Part shown: piece by piece, positions 16,514-22,491 of the stretch
Position numbering within the stretch: position 1 is the first letter of the stretch
Layout of the letters: each line of letters starts with the position of its first letter
NCBI GenBank assembly: GCA_905479025.1
Contig: CAJQKX010000524.1
Span: 1 to 22,491 of the forward strand
Reading direction: 5' to 3'
From: an uncultured Paraglaciecola sp.
GTDB taxonomy: Bacteria; Pseudomonadota; Gammaproteobacteria; Enterobacterales; Alteromonadaceae
DNA: 22,491 nucleotides
The notes under the pieces: generated by a model
Told to the model about the DNA's origin: nothing
Databases searched by the model: none
The model's input: the letters and a program-made list of their open reading frames with translations, nothing else
Made by a program: the position numbers and the translations under genes

Positions 16514-16971
16514 TGAAACAACTTGACTCTTTAAACAAGAACAAACGAAAGAACAAAGGCTTCACCCTAATTGAAGTCATGGTGGTATTGCTGATTATCG
16601 GTATTATGGCGGGCATGATTGCACCGCAAATATTGGGCAACCAAGAAGAAGCGCAAATTAAAACCGCTGCCATTGATATCCAAAGTTTAGAAAATGCGTT
16701 AACCCAATATAAATTAAGCAACAATGTGTTCCCCACATCAGAGCAGGGTTTAGAAGCCTTAGTCAGCGAACCAACTGTCGACCCAATCCCTCGTAACTAC
16801 CGAGCAAATGGCTATATCACGCGCCTACCTAATGATCCTTGGAACAACCCGTACCAATTGCTTAGCCCAGGTGAACTAGGCCAGATTGACATATTTTCTA
16901 ACGGCCCAGACGGCGAGCCCGGCACCGAAGATGATATTGGTAACTGGAATCTAAACGACTACTTGAATTAA
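16513..16971 (+). CDS. gspG: GspG, major pseudopilin
   Basis: 152 aa prepilin. A basic leader (1-16, rich in Lys and Arg) ends at Gly16, and the mature protein starts F17TLIEVMVVLLIIGIMAG with the required Glu at mature position 5 (residue 21). The globular part shows the GspG blocks IQSLENALTQYKL, FPTSEQGLEAL, LPNDPWNNPY and the acidic Ca2+-binding loop DIFSNGPDGEPGTEDDIGNW near the C-terminus. The leader is cut and N-methylated by a prepilin peptidase that is not encoded in this window, and the subunits then form the pseudopilus shaft. The start overlaps the gspF stop by one base. Confidence 0.97.
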   Translation: MKQLDSLNKNKRKNKGFTLIEVMVVLLIIGIMAGMIAPQILGNQEEAQIKTAAIDIQSLENALTQYKLSNNVFPTSEQGLEALVSEPTVDPIPRNYRANGYITRLPNDPWNNPYQLLSPGELGQIDIFSNGPDGEPGTEDDIGNWNLNDYLN

Positions 16972-16992
16972 TTAAATTGACTACCAGCTAAC

Positions 16993-17625
16993 ATGAAATT
17001 TCGCCCTACACCTTTTGCAAAACATGCTGGTTTTACACTACTAGAGGTGATGTTGGTGTTGCTTATCATGGGGTTGGCAACAGGCGCAGTGGTACTAGGT
17101 TATTCTGGCGAAAATGGACAGGAATTGCTCAAAAAACAAACTCAACGCTTACAAGTAGTATTTAACATGGCGTCAGACTTCGCGGTGCTAAACCAAAGGC
17201 AATTGGGTTTGCGGGTCGAAGATGATGACAACAGCTATTATTTTATGTATCTAGATGAAGAGCAGGAATGGCAAAAGCTGGAACAGGATGACACTTTTGC
17301 TGAGCACAGATTACCCGACTTATTCAGCTTGGAGTTGTCTTTAACAGACCTACCTTGGGAAACCGAAGACAGTTTATTCAGTAGCGACGTATTTGATGAG
17401 GAGCTTTCTGTATCTAATGACGGGGTAGAAATAGGTAGTGAAGAAGAAGAAGAAAAAAAACTCGATCCGCCACAAATATTTATTTTTTCTAGTGGCGAAA
17501 TCACACCGTTTTCAATCACTCTAGCCTACGAGCCTGAATTTGGTAATGAGCTAGCTGCCTATTATCGTATTGATGGCCAAGATAGCACCCCTGTGACAAG
17601 CGAAGGGCCATTGGATGCGCCCTAA
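16993..17625 (+). CDS. gspH: GspH, minor pseudopilin with an acidic insertion
   Basis: 210 aa, somewhat longer than many GspH proteins. The leader ends at Gly13 and the mature N-terminus F14TLLEVMLVLLIMG has the conserved Glu at +5. A GspH/FimT-like beta domain follows (LQVVFNMASDFAVLNQRQLGLRVEDDDNSYYFM). Residues about 119-158 form a strongly acidic, low-complexity insertion including SEEEEEKKLD, before the conserved PQIFIFSSGEITPFSITL strand pair. GspH is a minor pseudopilin near the tip of the pseudopilus. It starts 21 nt after gspG with a poor ribosome-binding site, and its end overlaps gspI by 11 nt. Confidence 0.94.
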   Translation: MKFRPTPFAKHAGFTLLEVMLVLLIMGLATGAVVLGYSGENGQELLKKQTQRLQVVFNMASDFAVLNQRQLGLRVEDDDNSYYFMYLDEEQEWQKLEQDDTFAEHRLPDLFSLELSLTDLPWETEDSLFSSDVFDEELSVSNDGVEIGSEEEEEKKLDPPQIFIFSSGEITPFSITLAYEPEFGNELAAYYRIDGQDSTPVTSEGPLDAP

Positions 17626-18019
17626 CAGTCTACATACAAAAAAAGTCAAATACCTATCTGGGATGACCTTGCTTGAAGTCTTGATAGCGATGTTCATTTT
17701 TGCGCTAACAGGCACTGCTATCATGAAGGCAGCAAGCGATCATCTGACAGGGGTTGCACAAATTGAAGATATTACCTTTGCCACTTGGGTTGCCAACAAT
17801 CGCCTTACACAACTTCACATAGATACGACTTGGCCGGTCAAAAACAATCAGAAAGGCGAGCAAGAAATGGGTGGCCAAAAATGGTACTGGCAACAGCGAG
17901 TCACTAAAACCAACGATAATGACATGGTGCAAGTGCTTGTGTCTGTTGGCTTGGACGAGCAATACCAAGGCACTGTGACCTCGGCAAGTACCTTTATCGC
18001 TAAGCAAACAACAAAATGA
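17615..18019 (+). CDS. gspI: GspI, minor pseudopilin
   Basis: 134 aa. The leader ends at Gly16, followed by M17TLLEVLIAMFIFALTGTAIM with Glu at mature position 5; Met as the first mature residue is common in GspI. The small C-terminal domain includes WVANNRLTQLHI and GGQKWYWQQRVTKT, both typical of the family. With GspJ and GspK it forms the tip complex that primes pseudopilus assembly. It starts inside the last codons of gspH (11-nt overlap) and overlaps gspJ by 4 nt. Confidence 0.96.
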   Translation: MRPNSLHTKKVKYLSGMTLLEVLIAMFIFALTGTAIMKAASDHLTGVAQIEDITFATWVANNRLTQLHIDTTWPVKNNQKGEQEMGGQKWYWQQRVTKTNDNDMVQVLVSVGLDEQYQGTVTSASTFIAKQTTK

Positions 18020-18648
18020 TTAGTATGCCAAATAGTCATAGACGCGGGTTTACCCTAATAGAAATAATGGTGGCTATGGCGATTTTTACACTTATCGGCT
18101 TGGCGAGTACCGGTGTGCTTAACTCGGTAATTAACAGCGACCAACTGTCTTCTGAGCGCTTCGCTAAATTGGAAGAATTACAAAGAGCCATGCTGACTAT
18201 TGAACGAGATATATTGCAGATTGTGCCTCGTGCTTTACGTGTTAATGGCGAGCCAGTAAGTGCAGTAATATCCGGTGGCGAAGATGTACTAAACAGTGAT
18301 GCTGACGGCCTTGGATTTGTGCGAGCAGGCTGGCATAACCCACAAATGTTGTTACCTCGCAGCACACTGCAAGCTATTGGTTATCGTTTACAGGAAGAAC
18401 AACTGCAACGTTTGTACGGCAATTATGTAGACAACGTGATTGGCTACGAGCCTAAAATAAAAATCCTGTTGTCAGATATTGAAGATTTTCGAGTCAGTTT
18501 TTTAACTGAGGTTGAGCAATTAGAAAAGCCTGAAGAATGGGAAGAAAGCTACTCTAATGCAAACATACCTATTGCGATTTCTATTACCTTAGTCAGCAAA
18601 ACCTTTGGTGAAATTCGTCGTGAATTTATCTTGGCCAATGGCATATGA
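18016..18648 (+). CDS. gspJ: GspJ, minor pseudopilin
   Basis: 210 aa. A short leader (MISMPNSHRRG, cut after Gly11) precedes F12TLIEIMVAMAIFTLIGLAS with the +5 Glu. The family blocks KLEELQRAMLTIERDILQI, GLGFVRAGWHNP and the late IAISITL strand followed by IRREFIL are readable. GspJ binds GspI and GspK in the pseudopilus tip. The ATG at 18016 overlaps the gspI stop (ATGA). A second Met, three codons in, would leave a shorter leader and is less likely given the coupling. It overlaps gspK by 4 nt. Confidence 0.96.
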   Translation: MISMPNSHRRGFTLIEIMVAMAIFTLIGLASTGVLNSVINSDQLSSERFAKLEELQRAMLTIERDILQIVPRALRVNGEPVSAVISGGEDVLNSDADGLGFVRAGWHNPQMLLPRSTLQAIGYRLQEEQLQRLYGNYVDNVIGYEPKIKILLSDIEDFRVSFLTEVEQLEKPEEWEESYSNANIPIAISITLVSKTFGEIRREFILANGI

Positions 18649-19631
18649 TATATATTAAACCCAAGCAGCAAGGGGTTGCCTTAATCATAGTGTTATTAAT
18701 TGTGGCTATTGTAAGTGTACTGGCGACAGAAATGGGTGGCCGTTTACAGTTACAAATTAAACGTTCCTCCAACATAAAAGACAACAATCAGGCCTATTGG
18801 TATGCCATGGGCGCTGAGCAATATGCGCGAAAATCCATTCAAAAACTGATGGAAGAAGATGGTGAGGTTATTCACCTTGAACAGCCATGGAATCAAGAGT
18901 TTATCTACCCTATTGAAGGTGGAGGCATTCAAGCACAGCTAATTGATATGCAAAGCTGTTTTAATCTGAATGCGTTAAAGGTTGCTACTTCTGGGGAAGG
19001 CGGTACATCTTTGCTGGCTGCTCGGAAAGAGGCTTTTATGGACTTATTAGATAATATTGAACCAGAGATCCCTAGTTATAACCGTGATTTAGTGCGAGAC
19101 TCACTTGTTGATTGGTTAGACACAGACAACAACCCGCAGGATGTTGGAGCCGAAGACAGCGAATACGAAAGTCGTCAATTCCCCTATATTGCAGCTAATA
19201 ACTATATGGTTGATAAGTCAGAATTGCGTTTGATTAACGGAGTAGAAATGACTTGGCTGAGAGAATTATTAGAATTAGCGTGTGTGCTACCCAATAATAA
19301 TTTATTTGAAATTAACGTCAACACGGTAAGCGAAGAAAACGCTGCCGTTCTTGCTGCCGCGACTGGACTCAGTTTATCTGACACTAATTCCGTACTGGCC
19401 AGTCGAGATCCTGAGGGGTTTAAAGATGTCGCAAGCTTTTTGGCTTTACCCAGTATCCAAGCCTTGAAACTGAGCAGTGATAAACAAAAACGCTTAAAAG
19501 TAAAAACATTCCATTTTATTTTACACACTAAGGCCCAGTACAATGATGCTACTTTTGCTATGCAAACCTTGTTTAAGGTCGACCCAAGTAATAATGTCAG
19601 TATCATCAGGCGTGACTTTAGTGGCTTTTAA
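18645..19631 (+). CDS. gspK: GspK, tip minor pseudopilin
   Basis: 328 aa, the expected large size for GspK. The leader ends at Gly10, and the mature helix V11ALIIVLLIVAIVSVLATEM lacks Glu at position 5 (Ile instead), as is characteristic of this subunit, which sits at the very tip. A conserved acidic segment DWLDTDNNP (156-164) and GAEDSEY (168-174) matches the known Ca2+-binding region. A helix-hairpin-helix-like domain follows (INVNTVSEENAAVLAAATGLS). Two cysteines (105 and 213) could pair. The TAA stop is the first of three TAA codons repeated in the same frame within a 15-nt tandem repeat. Confidence 0.96.
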   Translation: MIYIKPKQQGVALIIVLLIVAIVSVLATEMGGRLQLQIKRSSNIKDNNQAYWYAMGAEQYARKSIQKLMEEDGEVIHLEQPWNQEFIYPIEGGGIQAQLIDMQSCFNLNALKVATSGEGGTSLLAARKEAFMDLLDNIEPEIPSYNRDLVRDSLVDWLDTDNNPQDVGAEDSEYESRQFPYIAANNYMVDKSELRLINGVEMTWLRELLELACVLPNNNLFEINVNTVSEENAAVLAAATGLSLSDTNSVLASRDPEGFKDVASFLALPSIQALKLSSDKQKRLKVKTFHFILHTKAQYNDATFAMQTLFKVDPSNNVSIIRRDFSGF

Positions 19632-19684
19632 CAGACTAGTTTTTAACGAGCTGGCTTTTAACAAAATAGCTTTTTTAATCCATT
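19625..19684 (+). repeat. Degenerate 15-nt tandem repeat spanning the gspK stop codon
   Basis: Four consecutive 15-nt units: CTTTTAACAGACTAG (19625), TTTTTAACGAGCTGG (19640), CTTTTAACAAAATAG (19655) and a weaker CTTTTTTAATCCATT (19670). Because 15 is a multiple of three, the gspK stop TAA recurs in frame in units 1-3. The array fills most of the only sizeable gap in the gsp operon, between gspK and gspL. Confidence 0.75.
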
Positions 19685-19709
19685 ATAAGCAACAAGGTAT
19701 ATAGACCTT

Positions 19710-20918
19710 ATGGAACAGTTAGTAGTGCGCCTAGGTGCCAATCCAGATGAACCGATTCATTGGATTGTGTGGTCTAGCCAACAAAACGACATTATTGCCT
19801 CTGGTGAATTGCCAGATGCGGCTCAATTGGCCACTTTAGCAGACAGGGCGGGTAGAAGACCGATTTGTGCCTTAGTGCCCACCAGCGACATTTTACTTAA
19901 ATGGGTGGAGTTACCCCCTAAAGCTGGACGTAAAGCCTTAGCCGCTATTCCGTTTATCTTAGAAGAAGAAATAAGTGGCGATATTTCTCAGCAATTTTTT
20001 GCCTTTGGCCCAAAAGATGGAAATAAGCAGGCAGTCGCCGTAGTAAACAAAGAAAAACTAATAAGTTGGCTGAGTATAATTGAACAGGCTGGATTAGCCT
20101 GCGATCAACTCATACCCGACGTTTTAGCTTTGCCATTAGCAGATAAAAATGCGTGGTCTATCTTAGCGTTGGGTGAGCAGCTGTTGGTCCGCAAAGATGA
20201 TTGGGCAGGCTTACAGGGTGAGAGAGACTGGCTAATCCAAGCCATTAACCATCTGGCTCGACAACACGCTAAACACACCGAACAAGCACTTTTAGTTAAT
20301 GACTATTCTGCTACAAATTTGACTAATATAAAGAATCTTGATGTGTCGGTTATGCCTCTTGAATTACCCATGAAGGTGCTAGCACAAGGGGTGAAATCAG
20401 CGACATTCAACTTGTTGCAAGGCGAATACAAAATAAGCAACAAAGTTGGCGGTCAATGGAAAAAATGGCGTTTAGCCGCGGTTTTGGCAGTGGTTGCATT
20501 GTTCACCACTTTGATTGATAAAAGCCTAGAGCAAAATCGACTGAATGAGCAACTAGCCACTTTAAAGGCACAGGTTAGTAGCGAATACAAACGTGCATTT
20601 CCTAAGGCAGGGGCATATCGCGATCTCAGAACCACCATGACGCGCCAAATGAAAACCTTAGAGCAAAGTGGTGGTGGTGCATCGATGTTAATTATGTTGA
20701 GTCAACTCGAGCCCGCATTTTCAGCATCTCAGGTTAAACCTCAAACTATACGCTTTGACAGTAGTCGGGCAGAATTGCGTATTCAAGTTGTTGCCAATAA
20801 TTTTGATGCCTTAGACAAGTTTAAGCGTCAAGCAGAAGCCCAAGGGTTTACCGTTGAGCAAGGCTCTATTAATCAAAAAGACAATCAGGTAATCGGCTCG
20901 TTGTCGATTAGGAGTTAA
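19710..20918 (+). CDS. gspL: GspL, type II secretion ATPase-recruiting membrane protein
   Basis: 402 aa, the usual length. The cytoplasmic actin-like domain (about 1-245) shows the early VRLGANPDEPIHWIVW strands, a LVPTSDILLKWVELPPKA segment and AIPFILEEEIS, and ends with the family signature FNLLQGEYK. A single membrane helix (about 253-270) is followed by a short coiled stretch (EQNRLNEQLATLKAQVSSEY) and a periplasmic ferredoxin-like domain. GspL recruits GspE to the membrane and pairs with GspM. It is separated from gspK by 78 nt that hold a tandem repeat. No well-placed Shine-Dalgarno precedes the ATG: AAGGT at 19694-19698 is distant and complementary to ACCTT directly before the ATG. gspM starts one base after its stop. 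Confidence 0.96.
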   Translation: MEQLVVRLGANPDEPIHWIVWSSQQNDIIASGELPDAAQLATLADRAGRRPICALVPTSDILLKWVELPPKAGRKALAAIPFILEEEISGDISQQFFAFGPKDGNKQAVAVVNKEKLISWLSIIEQAGLACDQLIPDVLALPLADKNAWSILALGEQLLVRKDDWAGLQGERDWLIQAINHLARQHAKHTEQALLVNDYSATNLTNIKNLDVSVMPLELPMKVLAQGVKSATFNLLQGEYKISNKVGGQWKKWRLAAVLAVVALFTTLIDKSLEQNRLNEQLATLKAQVSSEYKRAFPKAGAYRDLRTTMTRQMKTLEQSGGGASMLIMLSQLEPAFSASQVKPQTIRFDSSRAELRIQVVANNFDALDKFKRQAEAQGFTVEQGSINQKDNQVIGSLSIRS

Positions 20919-20919
20919 T

Positions 20920-21399
20920 ATGGACAAGCTAAAAAGTACATTTTTACAACTAAGTGAGCGTGAACAACGCTTAGTGATTATTTCAGCGGTGTTAGTAATA
21001 GTAGCGATATTTTACTGGGGTATTTGGTCGCCATTAAATACTTCACTAGAGCGAGGTCAATCCGCCGTTAACAATCAAACAGAATTACTTGCATGGGTAC
21101 AGAAAAATGCTAATCGAGCTGCTCAACTGCGCAGTAGTGGTGACAACAACACGCGCTTTTCTGGTTCCTTGCCTCAAGCAGTAAATCAATCAGCTAGCCG
21201 CATGAAAATTGCTATTTCTCGGATGCAACCTCAAGGTGACGAATTACAAGTTTGGATTGATCAAGCCCCCTTTAATGACATACTGAGTTGGTTACAGTCC
21301 ATGGAAAAAACGGGAGTCAGCATATTAGACATTGATATCACAGCATCTGATTTGCCTGGGCAAGTTAAAATTCGTCGTTTAAAACTAGGGAAATCATGA
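20920..21399 (+). CDS. gspM: GspM, type II secretion inner-membrane protein
   Basis: 159 aa. A short cytoplasmic N-terminus with the family motif LSEREQRLV (11-19) is followed by one membrane helix (about 18-35, VIISAVLVIVAIFYWGIW) and a periplasmic ferredoxin-like domain ending in QVKIRRLKL. It forms a heterodimer with GspL and links the platform to GspC. A strong AGGAG ribosome-binding site overlaps the end of gspL, one base before this start. The stop overlaps gspN by 4 nt (ATGA). Confidence 0.95.
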   Translation: MDKLKSTFLQLSEREQRLVIISAVLVIVAIFYWGIWSPLNTSLERGQSAVNNQTELLAWVQKNANRAAQLRSSGDNNTRFSGSLPQAVNQSASRMKIAISRMQPQGDELQVWIDQAPFNDILSWLQSMEKTGVSILDIDITASDLPGQVKIRRLKLGKS

Positions 21400-22139
21400 A
21401 GTCAGTTTTGAAATGGGGCAGCTTATGCCTTGTGGTTTATTTTGTATTTTTAATTGTTAACTTACCTGCAGTCCATATTTTATCGAAAATTCAGCTGGCC
21501 AAAGGAATTAGTGTGGGTGGCATATCGGGCACCATTTGGAATGGTCATGCGCAAAGAGCACAAATAAATAGCTTGCCGGTGTCTGATGTCAACTGGACAC
21601 TTTCTTTTTTCCCATTGTTATTAGGCGAGATAAGCGCACAGCTAAAAGTCGGCAATATACGTGATGTCGAACAAATATCAGCAAACGGATATATTAGTTT
21701 TAAAGGCCAGCATCTAGAAGTAGAAAACTTACTGGCTTACATACCCACCGACTTAGTGATCAGTTTGTTACCATTACCTATTCCCGTGCAAGCTGACGGA
21801 CGTTTCAAGGTGCAGCTAGATGAAGTCGACTATGAGGCTGGATGTCAAAAATTTACAGGTAAAGGCCAATGGTTAAACGCTAACTTTACTGGCATCACTG
21901 GCGTGATTGACTTAGGTAACTTTAATGCTAACTTAAGCTGTGAAAATGGCAGTGTAGTGGTCGATGTTAAACCACCTAACCGTTTTGGTTTGACGGCTAA
22001 AACAATTATTCCAGCCAACATGAACTTTAAAATTATAGGACGCTTTAAACCCGAAGCCAGCTTACCAAAAGAAGTACATCAGGCCGCACAGTTTTTTGGT
22101 AAAGCTGATGCTGATGGATATTATCCGATTCAGTTTTAA
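21396..22139 (+). CDS. gspN: GspN, type II secretion accessory protein
   Basis: 247 aa. One N-terminal membrane helix (about 7-26) precedes a mainly beta periplasmic domain with the GspN text LAKGISVGGISGTIWNGHAQRAQI and VNWTLSFFPLLLGEISAQLKVG, a pattern shared with AsmA-like lipid-transfer folds. Two cysteines (in YEAGCQKF and LSCENG) could form a disulfide. GspN occurs in only some type II systems and is not always essential; its exact role is unresolved. It is the last gene of the operon. Just after its stop are repeated CAGTTTTA/CAGTTAA words, but no convincing terminator hairpin. Confidence 0.94.
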   Translation: MKSVLKWGSLCLVVYFVFLIVNLPAVHILSKIQLAKGISVGGISGTIWNGHAQRAQINSLPVSDVNWTLSFFPLLLGEISAQLKVGNIRDVEQISANGYISFKGQHLEVENLLAYIPTDLVISLLPLPIPVQADGRFKVQLDEVDYEAGCQKFTGKGQWLNANFTGITGVIDLGNFNANLSCENGSVVVDVKPPNRFGLTAKTIIPANMNFKIIGRFKPEASLPKEVHQAAQFFGKADADGYYPIQF

Positions 22140-22158
22140 AACAGTTAAGACAGTTTTA
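22131..22158 (+). repeat. Short direct repeats over the gspN stop codon
   Basis: CAGTTTTA at 22131-22138 (which contains part of the gspN stop) recurs at 22151-22158, with the related CAGTTAAGA between them at 22142-22150. Spacing is irregular (9-11 nt), so this is weaker than the arrays at the ompR and gspK stops. Confidence 0.5.
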
Positions 22159-22213
22159 CAATCACTATGATTTATGGTTATTGAGCGTTTAATTAATTTG
22201 TCCTAATCCCAAT

Positions 22214-22366
22214 TCAATTAATAAACGGGTTCGCTTCTATATCGTCCAGCAAATAACGATAGTCCTGTATTGATGGAAACTCGCTGATCTCTCTAACAGG
22301 TTGCTGACTATCAGGGTTGCTAACAGCCAGAAGGTGTTTAATACCGAAGTCCTGAGCCGCTTTTAG
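22214..22366 (-). pseudogene. C-terminal 50 codons of an unrecognised gene, truncated by IS66 insertion
   Basis: Minus-strand codons from CTA at 22366 to TGA at 22214 encode a fluent protein tail: LKAAQDFGIKHLLAVSNPD, then QQPVREISEFPSIQDYRYLL and DDIEANPFIN. I do not recognise the family. There is no start: the frame is interrupted exactly where the IS66 terminal repeat begins (22367). The remaining 5' part, if it survives, lies on the far side of the element beyond the window. The gene would be convergent with the gsp operon. Lack of internal stops suggests the disruption is recent. Confidence 0.65.
22359..22366 (+). repeat. Putative 8-bp target-site duplication (one copy) of the IS66 element
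   Basis: GCTTTTAG directly abuts the terminal repeat. IS66-family elements make 8-bp duplications. The partner copy would be at the other end of the element, outside this window, so this is a prediction. Confidence 0.4.
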
Positions 22367-22491
22367 GTAAGCGTCCGGCAATCCCACCTAGTCTTTAGCA
22401 AATCGCCATGGTAGCAGTGGCTCGATATCGGTGTTTTGAACCGAGACTTGTTCAAGTAAATGCATCATATAGTCGAACGGCGTTAGTCCGT
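22367..22491 (-). mobile_element. IS66-family insertion sequence, one end (partial)
   Basis: On the plus strand the element begins with GTAAGCGTCCGGCAATCCC (22367-22385), matching the GTAAGCG-type terminal inverted repeat of IS66-family elements. The C-terminus of the transposase ends 21 nt inside. Orientation places the transposase reading toward this end, as in IS66 elements where the large transposase is the last ORF. The element continues past the window edge, so its length and integrity cannot be judged. Confidence 0.75.
22388..22489 (-). CDS. IS66-family transposase, C-terminal fragment (5' part outside window)
   Basis: 33 codons then TAG on the minus strand: GLTPFDYMMHLLEQVS, a short spacer, then TDIEPLLPWRFAKD. 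This matches the C-terminal element of IS66 transposases, where a P-x-x-Y-x-x-H/D-x-L helix is followed by I(D/E)xLLPW at the very end. The catalytic DDE core is not in the window. The stop lies 21 nt from the terminal repeat edge. Confidence 0.75.
   Translation of the reverse strand, partial: GLTPFDYMMHLLEQVSVQNTDIEPLLPWRFAKD

Overview
This 22.5 kb stretch looks like chromosomal DNA from a marine gammaproteobacterium of the Alteromonadales (Glaciecola/Paraglaciecola/Alteromonas-like). The genus is inferred from protein flavour and moderate AT-richness and was not tested. Most of it is core genome: a PrkB-family kinase, the OmpR/EnvZ two-component system, the Hsp15/Hsp33 heat-shock pair and a complete type II secretion (gsp) operon from C to N. 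Accessory and decaying material lies between these blocks and at the right edge.

Layout. 1-2627, minus strand: a two-gene operon. A 713-aa fusion of a VTT/TVP38 membrane domain to a flavin disulfide reductase is followed 14 nt later by an exported DUF547 protein that runs off the left edge. 2628-3384: a long, mostly unassignable intergenic region with a strong sigma70-like promoter for prkB at its right end. 3385-4503, plus: prkB and a small two-helix membrane protein. 4648-6707, plus: ompR and envZ, separated by a 13-nt tandem duplication that includes the ompR stop codon. 6718-7071: a gene remnant, apparently a cytochrome c-rhodanese fusion, disrupted by stops and a hexanucleotide repeat. 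7134-7772, minus: a chloramphenicol-acetyltransferase-like enzyme. 8156-9124, plus: a lipoprotein with a PqqB-like metallo-beta-lactamase fold. 9272-10586, minus: hslR-hslO.

10708-22139, plus: gspC-D-E-F-G-H-I-J-K-L-M-N. Most junctions overlap or are within 2 nt; the exceptions are about 21 nt before gspH and 78 nt before gspL, and the latter holds a 15-nt degenerate repeat built from the gspK stop region. Together the products give the inner-membrane platform (C, F, L, M), the cytoplasmic ATPase (E), the outer-membrane secretin (D), the major pseudopilin (G), the minor pseudopilins (H-K) and the accessory protein N. The prepilin peptidase (GspO/PilD) and the GspA/B and GspS helpers are not here.

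22214-22491: the C-terminal 50 codons of an unrecognised minus-strand gene are cut at 22366/22367 by the terminal repeat of an IS66-family insertion sequence. The C-terminus of its transposase is visible and the rest lies beyond the edge.

I see no CRISPR, tRNA, rRNA or phage. The least ordinary items are the VTT-disulfide reductase/DUF547 pair, the slot between envZ and hslO where enterobacteria carry pckA, the IS66 junction, and several short tandem duplications sitting on stop codons.
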